From Corydoras sp. C115 (taxonomy: Eukaryota > Chordata > Actinopteri > Siluriformes > Callichthyidae): DNA of 64,000 nt. The notes under the pieces are model-generated. The model ran no database searches. It was given only the letters and a program-made list of their open reading frames with translations, and was not told where the DNA came from. Location: contig JAFMOC010000009.1 of NCBI GenBank assembly GCA_019802505.1, positions 7,443,001-7,507,000 on the forward strand, given 5' to 3'. Numbering within the stretch: position 1 is the first letter of the stretch; each line of letters opens with the position of its first letter. Below are positions 24,501-35,465 of the stretch, one piece after another. The translations under genes were made by a program, and so were the position numbers.

Positions 24501-27500
24501 ATTTGAGTCTGATGATCATACTGAAGCTGTTAATGCAGAATCCTGATCTCTGCTAATCGCGCTACCCTGCTTGTGTAATCTGCACAGGTGTGGTCCTGGT
24601 GTGTTTTGAAGGTGACCTGGACGGCTACATAAACCTGGTGGCTTATCCTTACGTTGAGAGCGAAGGCCTGGACCACGAAGACCTACCCGAGAGGGACCAA
24701 CCGCGGCGGAAGCACTCGCGCCGCAGCCTGCATCGGTCCAGCAGCGATCATAAAGAGGAACGATCTGCTCACGAAAGTGACAGCAATGACAAGTGAGCTG
24801 ATGTTGTCTTACGGATTTATAGTGTTAACTTTGTCATTTTAATCACATTTTACACCATTACTGTCTGAAATGATGGTTACTTGATAGCGATAGTGGAATC
24901 GTAATATCATCGATAATACAGGAGAATTCCTTTAGAACGTCAATAAAGGTGGTACAGCACAACCACACAGTGCAACACAAAACCTGGTCATTGTTTCCTT
25001 TCTTCTCGAAGGGCTGCGCTTCGCCGTAGGAGCATGTTGATAAAATATTTAACTCCATTTTTCCTGTAACAATATCTTTTGAACCGCATGGACCACGGTT
25101 CCTCACAGAGAAACATGAGCTCTGTCTTAAAGCACTGATTCAACTAATTCATATTCATCATCTTGTGGATCAATATGCTCTTGGCTCATGACCTACACTA
25201 ACAGTTGGACAAGCTACTCCGCAAATAATTTATTGGTACATTAAAGCCCTACATCGGTGGAACGTTGCCGCCACACTACGATTTACATGCATTCATACGG
25301 TTAAGCTGCAGCCATGATTGATGATCTGGCTTTGAACTACAGAAGACAAAGCAGCCCGACAATTTGTTCTCATTTTTTTTTATCGACCAGAGATACTGCC
25401 ACAGAACTTCTATAAGTACTTTAATATTGATTACTTAATACGCAGAAATGCCCAAAAAGGCATGGTGGTGCAGGGATTAGTGCCTCCATCTGATGGGGGG
25501 GGGGGGTTACTGGGTTAAACATGACTGCAGACATAAAGAGCAAAATTTCATTTCTGTATTTGTGTCTTCAGTCTGCAGGAGCTGAAGAGCCCTCGTTTGG
25601 AGCTGCACATTCATTCCGATGTGCCGTTCCAGATGCTGGACAGCAACAGTGGCCTGACCTCTGAGAAGATTAGCCACAACCCGTGGAGTCTCCGATGTCA
25701 CAAACAGCAGCTCAGCCGTATGAGATCCGAGTCCAAGGAGAGGAAGCTCTACAGTATCCTCATCTCACTCAAATCACAGTCTAGTCGTATATGGATGAAT
25801 TTATTGGGATGCGTCTCCTTATCGTACAAATTAATGGTCTTATGTAAACCTGTATTTTGGACAGTTGTAGGCATCCAGCAACAGCAGGTGTGCCCACACT
25901 TTTCTGGCCTGAGATCTACTTTTCCATTGGACAGGTCATCGAGATCTACCAGGGTTAATAATTTTTTTTTAGGCTTTTATATTGAAACCTGTTTACACAC
26001 ATCATGTTAGTATTGGGGGGCACGTTGGCTTAGTGGTTAGTACGTTCACCTTTCAGTGTCACCTTTCAGTGTTCAATCTGAGTGGAGTTTCCATGTTCTC
26101 CCCGTGTCCACGTAGGTTTCCTCCGGGTTCTCCGGTAATCTCCCACAGTCCAAAAACATGGATCAAGGTCAATTGAATTCTCCAAATTTCCCCATATAGA
26201 GTGTGAGTGTGTGCACAGTGATAGATTGCCCCCCCCCCTGTCCTGGGTGTATCTGCCCAGCGCCTGAAACACTCTTCCCTGGATGGGCATGGAGAACCCC
26301 CCCCCCCCCCAACCCTAATGGAGGATAAAGCAGGAGATAATGGATGGATAGATGGATGTTAGTATTATCAATTCAGCATAGGAAAGACTGCTTTAGATTG
26401 CCATTTTCACAGAAATTGCAGCAAATAGCATGGCGAAAACTTGGTTTTAGCACACCCAAACGACCAAACACAATGGAAGTGCAATGGCTATTTGGCCAAT
26501 CAAGCAAAGGCATTTTGAGTTTGACATTGCAAAAAAATATTTATCCTCCCACTCTAAATGAAAGTGGTATTATAGTTATTCTGGAGCTTAGTCCTTCACT
26601 CGTCTTGGCAGTCAAATAAAGAGCAAAAACTATCTAATGTAAAAAGAAACGATCTAATGTAGATGTTTCTCGAGGCAGTGTAACGGATTTAGGCACGGAG
26701 GCGTGGCCACGTGTCGGTTTTTGGAACAGCGAAAGAGATGGGGGGGGGGGGGCAGACCACTCGCTTGCAGAGATCGCGAATCAGAATTAATCACACTGTG
26801 TGTTAAAATGCGTGTGCGCATGTGTATAAGTGCTTCTGATATTGTGCTGTAAAAAAAGCGCTGATACGTGACTTTATTTTCAAACCTCCATCGCGATCGA
26901 CCTGACACCCGACGTATTGAGCACCCCTGAGCAACAGTATAGTATGACTGTATGATGCACAGAGCATGGTTAGGGGACGTTGGTGACCTTAACACTGAGC
27001 AATGCATTTAAACAGGGCTTTGAATCTGTTATATTAATGAAAACCATGTACAATTGAGACGTCTGAGGGAACAGTGAGGACTGACGGCTGAAATCGTTTG
27101 ATGTTTGACGTTTCCATAACACACGCTGCTTTAAATCAGTGCACACAGCAGAGTGACTCTTCCACCGCTTGAAATATCAGCTCCCGCGCCTTAATGCGGA
27201 TAAACACCTCAGAGAAACGTTTTGCTCTTACTGTCCTCTTTGTTCTTTGCACTAATCTGAGGATTAAGTTCAGGTGTTTGTGGTGGTCCCCTAACAGAAC
27301 GGAGCTCAGGCTCGAAGCCCCCTTTTGTCAAAATGATAATCCCCTGTGCAGCTGCAGAAACGAGAGATGGGCCAGATTAGTTTTTCCACTGGGCTTCACA
27401 CATTCCAGGATTGTTTAGTTTCGAGCTGCTAAGTGGTGAAACGTGAAAACAGCACGGCGGCGGCGACCACCCTGCTGTTGTAATTTCCTTAAAGTCTACA

Positions 27501-29888
27501 ACATGTCTGAAAGAACCGCTCAGGAGTCACAATGGACCATTTAATCCACTCAATCGGCCCCCAAATCTGCAAATAGGACACGGCTTATGCTGATAGTATT
27601 CGGCTTCGCGCCGATTTCTCAATTTGGAAGTAGACTGTCGGAATTGAATGTCAGCACTGACGGACTTGCTGATGAAAAATATTTCGAGCCTAATATTTAA
27701 ATCCAAAAAAGCCCGTTTTATAAACTTTTTTGATCTATTCAAGAATATTCTTCCAGAAGAGTTTCTGTAAGGTCAGGCACTGATGGACAAAACGCAATCA
27801 CAATGCTTGTCCATAACAGTATAACCCCACCATGTTTGATAGAGTTGAGATCGGGGCTCTGTGAGGGCCAGTCAGGTTAACAGTTGAGGTCAGGTCAATA
27901 ATTTTAGAGTAAAGTAAAACAATTTAAATGAAGCCACGACATACAGCAGGTGTAGAATTTATGTAACAGCATTACAACGTTTTTCTTGCTCGTTCCTTGA
28001 CTCTTCGTTCATTAGAATTTTTGCTCCTTGAGAATGTGGTGCATCACTTCAGCTGCCCCTGCATCCTGGACCTTAAGATGGGCACGCGGCAGCACGGCGA
28101 CGACGCGTCTGAGGAGAAAGCTGCGCGGCAGATGAAGAAGTGTGAGCAGAGCACCTCCGCAACTCTGGGAGTGCGCGTTTGTGGAATGCAGGTCAGCAGG
28201 GGTGTGTGTGTGTGTGTGTGGTTCACTCTCAGGGTTCCATTAGTTGGGTAACTCTCATGCCATTGCAAATGTATATTTCTGTTTTGATTTAACTCAGAGA
28301 TGAGGTGATCCTGTGCTGCAGCTCCGTGTTTGCATGTGTAATAATAGTTCACGCCCTCGTGTTCTCATTTTTAAAAGGTTGCCTGATGTTTTCTCTAAAC
28401 TTAGAACAGTGGGAATTGGCTTGTGAGTCACAGCCCCCTGTTTGCAGCCGTCCTCAGCAGATTAGAGTTATATAGTTATATGGTTATATAGTTTTTAACA
28501 AATATTGAAGGTGTGTTCTGGTCGTGGAGGAAGTGCATCCTGGTAAAATGCGCAAACTCAGCGATAAAGCCCTTATCCATGAGTACACCATCCTGCTTAG
28601 GTCAGGCTGCAGAGCAGGAAGTGGTTTACATTAATGGCTGCTTTCCCCGTTTCTAATTCTAGAGCTTTGACACGAGCTGTGAAGTGAGTAATGAGACCTC
28701 CGGGTGATTGAAGTAACTCTCTTTGTAGAGGTCCACTTCACCGGAGCTGGGCGTGACCGCCGCTCTGACTGATACGGCGTCTAACTGCGATGCCTCTATC
28801 TGCACTGCAGATCTGCCGTCACACAGAATGATTATGTACTCAGTTCTGTAGTGGATTAAAGTTTAGAGATCAGAGCTCTGTCGGGACCTTTGGTTCACTG
28901 GCGTCAGTCGTGGTGGAACCGTACAGAACCCATATTGATGCCCTGACGTCTTTGCATGCTGTAGCATTTGCATTGAGAAGCTTCTCTCTTTTTGATTCAT
29001 TCATCCATCATCTTCCGCTTTATCCTATATTAGGGTCGCGGGGGGGTTCCCCATGCCAATCCAGGGGAAAACGTTTCGGGCGCTGGGCAGATACACCCAG
29101 GACAGGGCGCCAATCCATCGCTGGGCACACACTCACACACACAGACACACTCTATATGGGGCAGTTTGGAGAACTCAATTGACTTGATCCATGTTTTTGG
29201 ACTGTGGGAGGAAACTGGAGAACCCGGAGGAAACCCACGCGGACACGTGGAGAACATGGAGACTCCACCCAGATGAGGATTCGAACCGGGAATCCCTAGT
29301 GCTGAGAGGCGAACGTGCTAACCACTAAGCCACTTCTCTCTTTTTTTTTTATTTTTTTTTATAAAAACAGTATAATGAACATGTGTAGTCACCTGCTCTT
29401 CTCTTCCTTTCCACCAGGTCTATCAGATGGACACTGGCCACTACTTGTGCCACAACAAGTATTACGGAAGAGGTCTGTCCATAGAAGGCTTTCGGCACGC
29501 TCTCTACCAGTTCATGCACAACGGCGCCAAGCTGCGACAGGACCTGTTCGAGCCCATTCTGGGCAAGTTGCGCAGCCTGAAGGCAGTGCTGGAGCGCCAG
29601 GCCTCCTACCGCTTCTATTCCAGCTCCCTGCTCATCATCTACGAGGGCAGGGAACCTGACCGGCCTGAAACCCCCGCCGACAAGGAGCCTCGTGCCGGAT
29701 GCCAGTCTCCGCCTCCGGAGCCACCTCCTTCCCCGAGCGTCGACGTGCGCATGATAGACTTCGCTCACAGCACCTATAAAGGTTTTCGGGATGACCAGAC
29801 GGTGCACGACGGGCCTGACCGAGGCTACGTATTTGGACTGGAGAGCCTCATTAACATTCTGGAAGAGATCCGGGAGGAGAACCAGTAG
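21554..29888 (+). CDS. ip6k1: Inositol hexakisphosphate kinase 1 (five coding exons, complete, 425 aa)
   Basis: Coding exons: 21554-21797, 24588-24792, 25572-25753, 28016-28191, 29418-29888; phases join exactly. The enzyme phosphorylates InsP6 to the inositol pyrophosphate 5-InsP7 using ATP. Residues 36-81 carry EPFVHQVGGHTSMMRYDDHT and the FYESLPPEMKEF block. The inositol-phosphate kinase signature PCILDLKMG is at 225-233 (D229, K231, G233), the SSLL motif at 338-341, and the IDF metal-binding motif at 382-384. MESGK near the N-terminus, DGYINLVAYPYVESE and QPRRKHSRRSLHRS match IP6K1 rather than IP6K2. Human IP6K1 is 441 aa; the shortfall is mainly in the variable linker after residue 345. 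The start chosen matches the family (MCV..TME). The reading frame stays open upstream to 21323 but has no ATG. Non-coding first exons probably lie 11-14 kb upstream. Confidence 0.96.
21798..24587 (+). other. ip6k1 intron 1 (between coding exons 1 and 2)
   Basis: Bounded by GTAAAC and TGCACAG. It contains poly-A runs near 22269 and 22741 and no recognisable gene or intact mobile element. Confidence 0.8.
25885..26929 (-). mobile_element. hAT-type DNA transposon derivative, copy A, in ip6k1 intron 3
   Basis: The element is 1045 bp with short terminal inverted repeats, CAGGTGTGCCCACAC at the left and GAGCACCCCTG at the right. Perfect 8-bp target-site duplications AGCAACAG lie at 25877-25884 and 26930-26937. 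An 8-bp duplication and CAGGGGTG-type ends are hallmarks of the hAT superfamily. On the minus strand it retains a remnant of a BED zinc-finger reading frame, KYFFAMSNSKCLCLIGQ, in which a finger cysteine has become glycine. It carries V-SINE copy 5 internally. Homologous to copy B at 35827-36816 in the opposite orientation. Non-autonomous: no transposase catalytic domain remains. Confidence 0.93.
26015..26355 (+). mobile_element. V-SINE copy 5, inside hAT copy A
   Basis: A divergent near-full-length SINE within the hAT element, flanked by ATGTTAGTATT at 26004-26014 and 26356-26366. The homologous site in hAT copy B carries the same SINE with the same duplication, so this insertion preceded the hAT dispersal. 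Confidence 0.92.
27763..27880. repeat. Fragment of a dispersed MITE-like family
   Basis: TAAGGTCAGGCACTGATG, then CCACCATGTTTGATAGAGTTGAG and a CTCTGTGAGGGCCAGTCAGG stretch, match a repeat I recognise as abundant in ostariophysan genomes and usually classed with Tc1-like or MITE sequences. Related pieces are at 49455-49560 and 63185-63390. Confidence 0.5.
28994..29332 (-). mobile_element. V-SINE copy 6, in ip6k1 intron 4
   Basis: Minus copy lacking only the first bases of the tRNA head. A perfect 13-bp target-site duplication, CTTCTCTCTTTTT, lies at 28981-28993 and from 29333. It ends about 85 bp before the acceptor of the last ip6k1 exon. Confidence 0.92.
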
Positions 29889-32376
29889 CCAAAACGAAGG
29901 ATTGTTTGCCACTTCGCTTTTCTCCAAACCCCCTTCCCTTCTCATACTCAAGAATATTAAAGTACTGTCAATGTGCAATGATGTCATGGCGTTTCTTTGA
30001 ACATCTGAGACTATTAGGAGGCGGGAGGAGAGCCTTCATCTCATCGGAGCACGAGGGTATTACGGATTTTAAATCGTCATTCAGGGGAAATGGAGAGGAC
30101 TTCTGGAGTGCTCTTTCCACATCCTGCCCTCTTGTGGACAAAAATGGCAGGAACGACCTGAACTAAAAGGGAGCCTGGCCCGTTTATTGCGTCCTGTGAA
30201 TTTGTCGCCACCGTGTGGCCATCTAAGGTTTTGCAGGCAGATAAGAGGCAGGCATGCAGGCAGCCACAGCTCAGGGCAAGTCCAGGGTCCTCTTTACAGT
30301 CCGTGTTCGGTGCAGGGAAAGCATCTGTCTGTCTGCATATGTGTGTGTCCATAGATGTGTGCAGGTAGATTTTTGGGAAGGAAATTCCCATCGCAGTATT
30401 CCTAAAGGGAGCAGATTTGATCATTTGAGATAGCTTTACTGTAAAAATTGAGTTGGATGCCAGAAATTGGGTAACGCCCTACATTTAGGGTCCGTTACCA
30501 GGCATAGCTGTGCGGCAATCTTGTTTAGAGGTTACAGGCATTTTAATTTTCTTTTCTTTTTTCCTTAATAATGTTACCAATAGCCATCTTATCCAAAAAA
30601 TAGCAAAAATTATGGCATTTTATTCATTTGTTTGGCTATTTCTCTTTGTATTGACGTCTTTGCTTTTATGGTAGTACAGCCAGTCCTAGGCTCGTCTGTG
30701 GGACAGTGTGTATATTCGTAAACTAAGTCACACTTGTGTTCCCTCTTTTTCTCCACTATGGTTATGCTAATAGAGATCCTGACTATCATTTGCACTGTAG
30801 GTTGTGTTAAATACATCCAGCATGGTTCTTCAAGCCCTCCCCGTTCTATAGTTCATTATTTGGAACTGTACTGACATTAACAGAAGGGGGGGGAAAAAAC
30901 CTTCATCCATCAGCACATGTAGCAAACAAGCCAGACAATGCTTCATCTTCTCCTTCCGTCGTGTCCCCGTCACCATCTCTATGGATGGTCAATGTCACCT
31001 CGTAGTTACACTTGATTAGGGTGTATTGTGTGTAGGTGGAACTATAGCCATCATCGTTTTTGGTGATAAGTGGATTCTCCTCCTCTGGCACATCTCAGAT
31101 TCCACTGTCATTCAGATGCACATCAGCATGCATTCTGTACTGATTGTACTAAAGGTAGTATTTTTATATTGTGACCATCAAATTTAAAAAGGTTAAATAA
31201 TAAAGCAAGGCATCATGGTTACTATTAATCACAGTACAGGGTCCTGGGTTTGATTCAAGGCAGGGACAGATCTTTTCTTAAAAAATGAAATAAAATTCTA
31301 AATATCCAAAAAAAAAAAAAGATAAAAGTTTTATCTGAACTGGTTTAAAAACAAGAGAGGAATTAGTGAACGGTACAGAACTGTTTCCTCCTTCATTCCC
31401 GAGACTTGTAAACATTTCTACAGGGAACTAGTTACTGATGATGTTCAGGTGTTAAACTCCTAAGCTAATACCACCAGCCCTTTTACTCTACAGCTTCACC
31501 GGTCTAAATACTCACCCACAGTTAACCGGTGTCAGTCCTGCAGTATTCATGAATCAGGTTCGGTATGGTGGTGTGATGGCTGACATTTCTGACATCTTCA
31601 GAGTAACGATGCTCTGTTTTGTGTCAGAGGAGGAAGAAATGCACACTGTGAAAATAAAACGTGCAGACGTACGTCTGTCTGAGGCACTAGGATGAGACTA
31701 AAGCTAAAATAAAACTCCTCTGTGGTGGATGTTTGGTCTTTACATTCATGTGAGATATTACAGGTAGAGAAAAACCTAATACTCTGTAAATTGCTTCTCC
31801 TCTTTTGTTGTTGCATGGATGGATATTTTTTTAAGAAAACTATATGACATATTTGAATGTGAGTTATAAATCATTTATTTAAGAAAGGTCTTGTCTTTGA
31901 GTTGTTTATTTCTGACATACAAGCTTGTCATTTCACCCACACACATGCCTTAACTCACATGCAGTGGTTAGGGTGCTGGGCTTAATCTGAGGGTTGTGCG
32001 TTCAAATCCCAGGTCCACTAAAGTTATTTTAGACAACCTCGATGCATTGGTGTCCCACATTGTCCCAAACAGTCTTTGTCCCACACCTGGTGAATTGGAA
32101 TCTGGTCACCCTAAATTCGCTTCAGATAAAAGTTCAAACATAAAAGTTAAAACATAAAGCGAAACAAGTAGACACTTCGAGTGTGATAATTAATAATACT
32201 GTATATTTATGTTAATGGAGTTATTGGAATTATTCGTGTCGCTCCTTTAATCACATTAAAAATCGGCATTTTTTACGACGTTAAATGTCATTTAAAATAA
32301 TGAGCTAAACTTGCTTAGTGATAAAATTTATGGGTAAAAGGGAGTTTTATAAAATATGTGTATTTAGATTTTACAC
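29889..32376 (+). other. ip6k1 3' untranslated region and intergenic sequence
   Basis: No coding exon is seen after the ip6k1 stop. AATAAA at 31198-31203 is a candidate polyadenylation signal, giving a 3' UTR of about 1.3 kb. An earlier ATTAAA lies at 29956-29961. A tRNA-derived SINE-like segment is at 31960-32115. Confidence 0.45.
31960..32115 (+). mobile_element. tRNA-derived SINE fragment, third family
   Basis: A tRNA-like head has an A-box-like TGGTTAGGGTGCTGGG and a B-box-like GTTCAAATCCCAG. It is followed by a body with CCTGGTGAATTGGAATCTG. Related to the elements at 39921-40135 and 48086-48233. Confidence 0.5.
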
Positions 32377-32719
32377 AGGGCGGCACGGTGGCTTAGTGGT
32401 CAGCACGTTCACCTCTCAGCACTAGGGATTCCCGGTTCGGATCCCCATCTGGGTGGAGTTTCCATGTTCTCCCCGTGTCCGCGTGAGTTTCCTCCGGGTT
32501 CCTCCCACAGTCCAAAAACATGGATCAAGTCAATTGAATTCTCCAAATTGCCCCATATAGAGTGTGTCTGTGTGAGTGAGTGTGTGCCCAGCGATGGATT
32601 GGCGCCCTGTCCTGGGTCCATCTGCCCAGCGCCTGAAACGTTCTCCCCTGGATGGGCATGGGGAACCCCACCGCGACCCTGATAGAGGATAAAGCGGGAG
32701 ATAATGAATGAATGAATAT
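32377..32719 (+). mobile_element. V-SINE copy 7, upstream of gmppb
   Basis: Full-length plus copy between 9-bp duplications ATTTTACAC at 32368-32376 and 32720-32728, with a GAATGAATGAAT tail. Confidence 0.9.
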
Positions 32720-32808
32720 ATTTTACACTGAATAAATAGGAGTCAGTGATTTGGGGGCAAACATGCACGTTTTACTTGCGTAAACCCATAACACGGCCTG
32801 ACAGCCCT

Positions 32809-32932
32809 GGCTGTGTCCCAAATCGAGTTTTCAGCTACTAATTACGAGCCAAGACCATCGCGTGTTAACATTACTCTGATGCCGATCCGTGCACACTATG
32901 TAGTTCTTTAGCCTTCGGTTTAGGACGCGGCC
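32809..32932. mobile_element. MITE-like element with GGCTGTGTCCCAAA termini, in the gmppb promoter region
   Basis: The left end is GGCTGTGTCCCAAATC. The right end reads in reverse complement as GGCCGCGTCCTAAACC. It is 124 bp long with an internal CACACTATGTAG, like the element at 7444-7557. Confidence 0.55.
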
Positions 32933-33481
32933 GAGGTGTTTGCGCTTCCTTCCACGTTGTTCTATTGTGATTGGTTCAACCGACGGACGAATAACGCGCG
33001 ACCAAATCATTGGTTATGGAATATACCATTTTTTAAATGGGCGTGTATGTGTCGGAGAATTAAATAGAATACGATGCTACAAACGTAGTTTTAAACAAAT
33101 TATAAAAAATATATTTAAAATAAAATCTTTAGGCGAACCGTACAGCAGTGTAACAATAAAAGGAAAGAGGTCTGACAAAACATTAGGCGAGAATGGTACT
33201 CCCCTGTGACGCTGGGAGTCACGAAGCCCGCCCACAGGTCCGGGATCCTGGAGGAGGCAGAGCGCTGTGTTGATGAACAGAACGCCGGGTTCAGGTGGAG
33301 GATTCGGGTGGAGGTGTGTTCGGGTGTGGCGCGCAGCTCAACTATCTAAACGGCTGCTGTAGCTGCTAAACCTGTTCATTCATCTCACAGCCCTCTGTCA
33401 GCCCGAGAGACGGCGGCAAGCGCGCAGGAACCGGGAGCACGAGTTCAACCAGGGCCCCGAGATCCGACCGACCGACCGACG
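32933..33481 (+). promoter_or_regulatory. gmppb promoter and first non-coding exon
   Basis: An inverted CCAAT box (GATTGG, 32969-32974) precedes a GC-rich stretch. A strong GTAAGA donor starts at 33482 after a run of GACC tetranucleotides. The first exon probably begins somewhere between 33200 and 33400. The next exon starts at 35388 (acceptor CACCACAG) and carries the ATG. Confidence 0.55.
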
Positions 33482-33607
33482 GTAAGAGAAGCAAACTGTT
33501 TACAACAAAATATAACATTTACTTTGATAAACTCGTTTACTTTACAAACTTATCATAAACTGCCAGCTCGGATTTAAAAACTATACACCGGACCGAACTC
33601 TCTAATC

Positions 33608-33652
<45 letters not shown>
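33608..33652. repeat. (TTA)n microsatellite
   Basis: TTA trinucleotides that served as the landing site for the two adjacent V-SINEs that follow. Confidence 0.9.
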
Positions 33653-33653
<1 letters not shown>

Positions 33654-33999
33654 GGGCGGCACGGTGGCTTAGTGGTTAGCACGTTCGCCTCTCGGCACTA
33701 GGGATTCCCGGTTCGAATCCCCATCTGGGTGGAGCTTCCATGTTCTCCCCGTGTCCGCGTGGGTTTCCTCTGGGTTCTCCGGTTTCCTCCCACAGTCCAA
33801 AAACATGGATCAAGTTAATTGAGTTCTCTAAATTGCCCCATATAGAGTGTGTTTGAGTGTGTGAGTGTGTACCCAGCGATGGATTGGCGCCCTGTCCTGG
33901 GTGTATCTGCCCAGCGCCCGAGACGTTCTCCCCTGGATGGGCATGGGGAACCCCACCGCGACCCTAATAGAGGATAAAGCGGGAGAGAATGAATGAATG
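33654..33999 (+). mobile_element. V-SINE copy 8, in the gmppb 5' UTR intron
   Basis: Full-length plus copy with intact A and B boxes and a GAATGAATGAAT tail. It is flanked by ATT repeats that obscure its target-site duplication. Confidence 0.93.
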
Positions 34000-34013
34000 A
34001 ATTATTATTATTA

Positions 34014-34324
34014 TTACATCCATCCATCTTCAGCTTTATCCTATATTAGGGTGGGGGGGGGACTGGGCAGATACACCAGGCCAGGACGCCAAACTATCAC
34101 TGGACACACACTCCCTCACACACACACACACTCTATATGGGGCAATTTGGAGAATTCACTTCACCTTGATCCATGTTTTTGGACTGTGGGAGGAATCCAG
34201 AGAACCCGGAGGAAACCCACATGGACACGGGGAGAGCATGCAAACTCCACCCAGATGGGGATTTGAACCGGGAATCCCTAGCGCTGAGAAGAGAACATGC
34301 CAACCACTAATCCACTGTGCCGTA
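34014..34324 (-). mobile_element. V-SINE copy 9, inverted next to copy 8
   Basis: Minus copy starting only about 15 bp after copy 8, again in ATT repeats. It has an internal deletion near the left end. The two copies form a large inverted repeat. Confidence 0.9.
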
Positions 34325-34391
34325 TTATTTTTTATTATTATTTATAACCTAAATTAACATGTTTACGAACACTCTAACACGCTTACTTATA

Positions 34392-34625
34392 TCTCCGGTT
34401 TACTTCCACAGTCCAAAAACATGGATCAAGGTCAATTGAATTCTCCAAATTGCCCCATATAGAGTGTGTCTGTGTGAGTGAGTGTGTGTCCAGTGATAGA
34501 TTGCCCCCCCTTTCCTGGGTGTATCTGCTCAGCGCCCGAAACGTTCTCTCCTGGATGGGCATGGGGAACCCCCCCTCCCCCCCGCGCGACCCTAATAGTG
34601 GATAAAGCGGTAGATGATGGATGGA
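34392..34625 (+). mobile_element. V-SINE copy 10, 5'-truncated
   Basis: It begins inside the conserved core (TCTCCGGTTTACTTCCACAG) and runs to a GATGATGGATGG tail. The tRNA head is absent. Confidence 0.85.
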
Positions 34626-34639
34626 AGTTAGAGCAATAA

Positions 34640-34930
34640 GGTGGAGGTGTGTAATAGAGTATACAGTGAGTGGATGATCCACTGATACCAGCGCAACACA
34701 CACTAACACACCACCACCAGTCAGCGGTAATACAGTAGTTAATCATCCACCACCCTACGAATACCTGCACTGTCCGTGGTCCTGATCATCAGAGGACAGA
34801 GGACTGACAGAGTATGTAGAGCAACAGATGGACTACGGAATGGAACTGTAGAACTACAAAATCTATCCGTATGATCAGTGGAACTTATAACATGGACATC
34901 GAGGGTAGAAACAAAGGGGGGGGGGGGGGC
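34640..34930. repeat. Dispersed GGTGGTGGAT-type repeat, second fragment
   Basis: It contains ACAGTGAGTGGATGATCC, ACACACTAACACACCACCACC and ATGTAGAGCAACAGATGGAC, the opposite end of the family seen at 9361-9560. A poly-G run follows. Confidence 0.6.
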
Positions 34931-35387
34931 TAATAAAGGGGCCAGTGAGTGAATTTAACTTGTCTGACAACTTTCCTCTTTATCTACATTCATAACCTGT
35001 CTGACTGCTACCTTATTCAGTTAATGTAACCAGTCTCCTGATGACCAGATTACTAATGCCATTGTTTACCTTTCAACGTAACCTTTGTTCCTAGTTATCT
35101 GTTTATTCACAAACCCGTGTTCTGATTTATTAAATAACCAGGACACCTGCCAAGATACTCATCTGTTCAATCAGTTGAATCCAGTTCTTCAGGCGTTCAG
35201 TCTGAGGAAGCTGCCGTTCGATGCTTCAGGCTCCTGAATGATACACCTATAAAACTTAGCTGAAGCATCCAGGGTTTATTTAAACCCATCTATTCTGATC
35301 CAGACTCAAACACTTAATCCGACACTGTGTCGCCTCTACCAAACCTTATTAGATGTTTGTGGGTGTTCCATGTCTTTGCCACCACAG

Positions 35388-35465
35388 GTGCGGTCCTACC
35401 CGATGCTGATGTGCATCTTAGACCAGTCAGACTCCCACTGACCTCTCCACCTCTACTCTCCCATC
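35388..35465 (+). other. gmppb 5' untranslated part of exon 2
   Basis: Acceptor TTGCCACCACAG ends at 35387. The 78 nt that follow contain upstream ATGs (ATGCTGATG) close before the true start, which sits in the context CCATCATGA. Confidence 0.65.

Noticed and set aside
21554..29888. Identification as IP6K2 or IP6K3
   Set aside because: The N-terminal MESGK-like start, the YVESE and QPRRKHSRRSLHRS segments and the PFQMLD..SGL block are IP6K1-type.
29349..29987. 212-codon minus-strand open frame
   Set aside because: It is the antisense shadow of the last ip6k1 exon.
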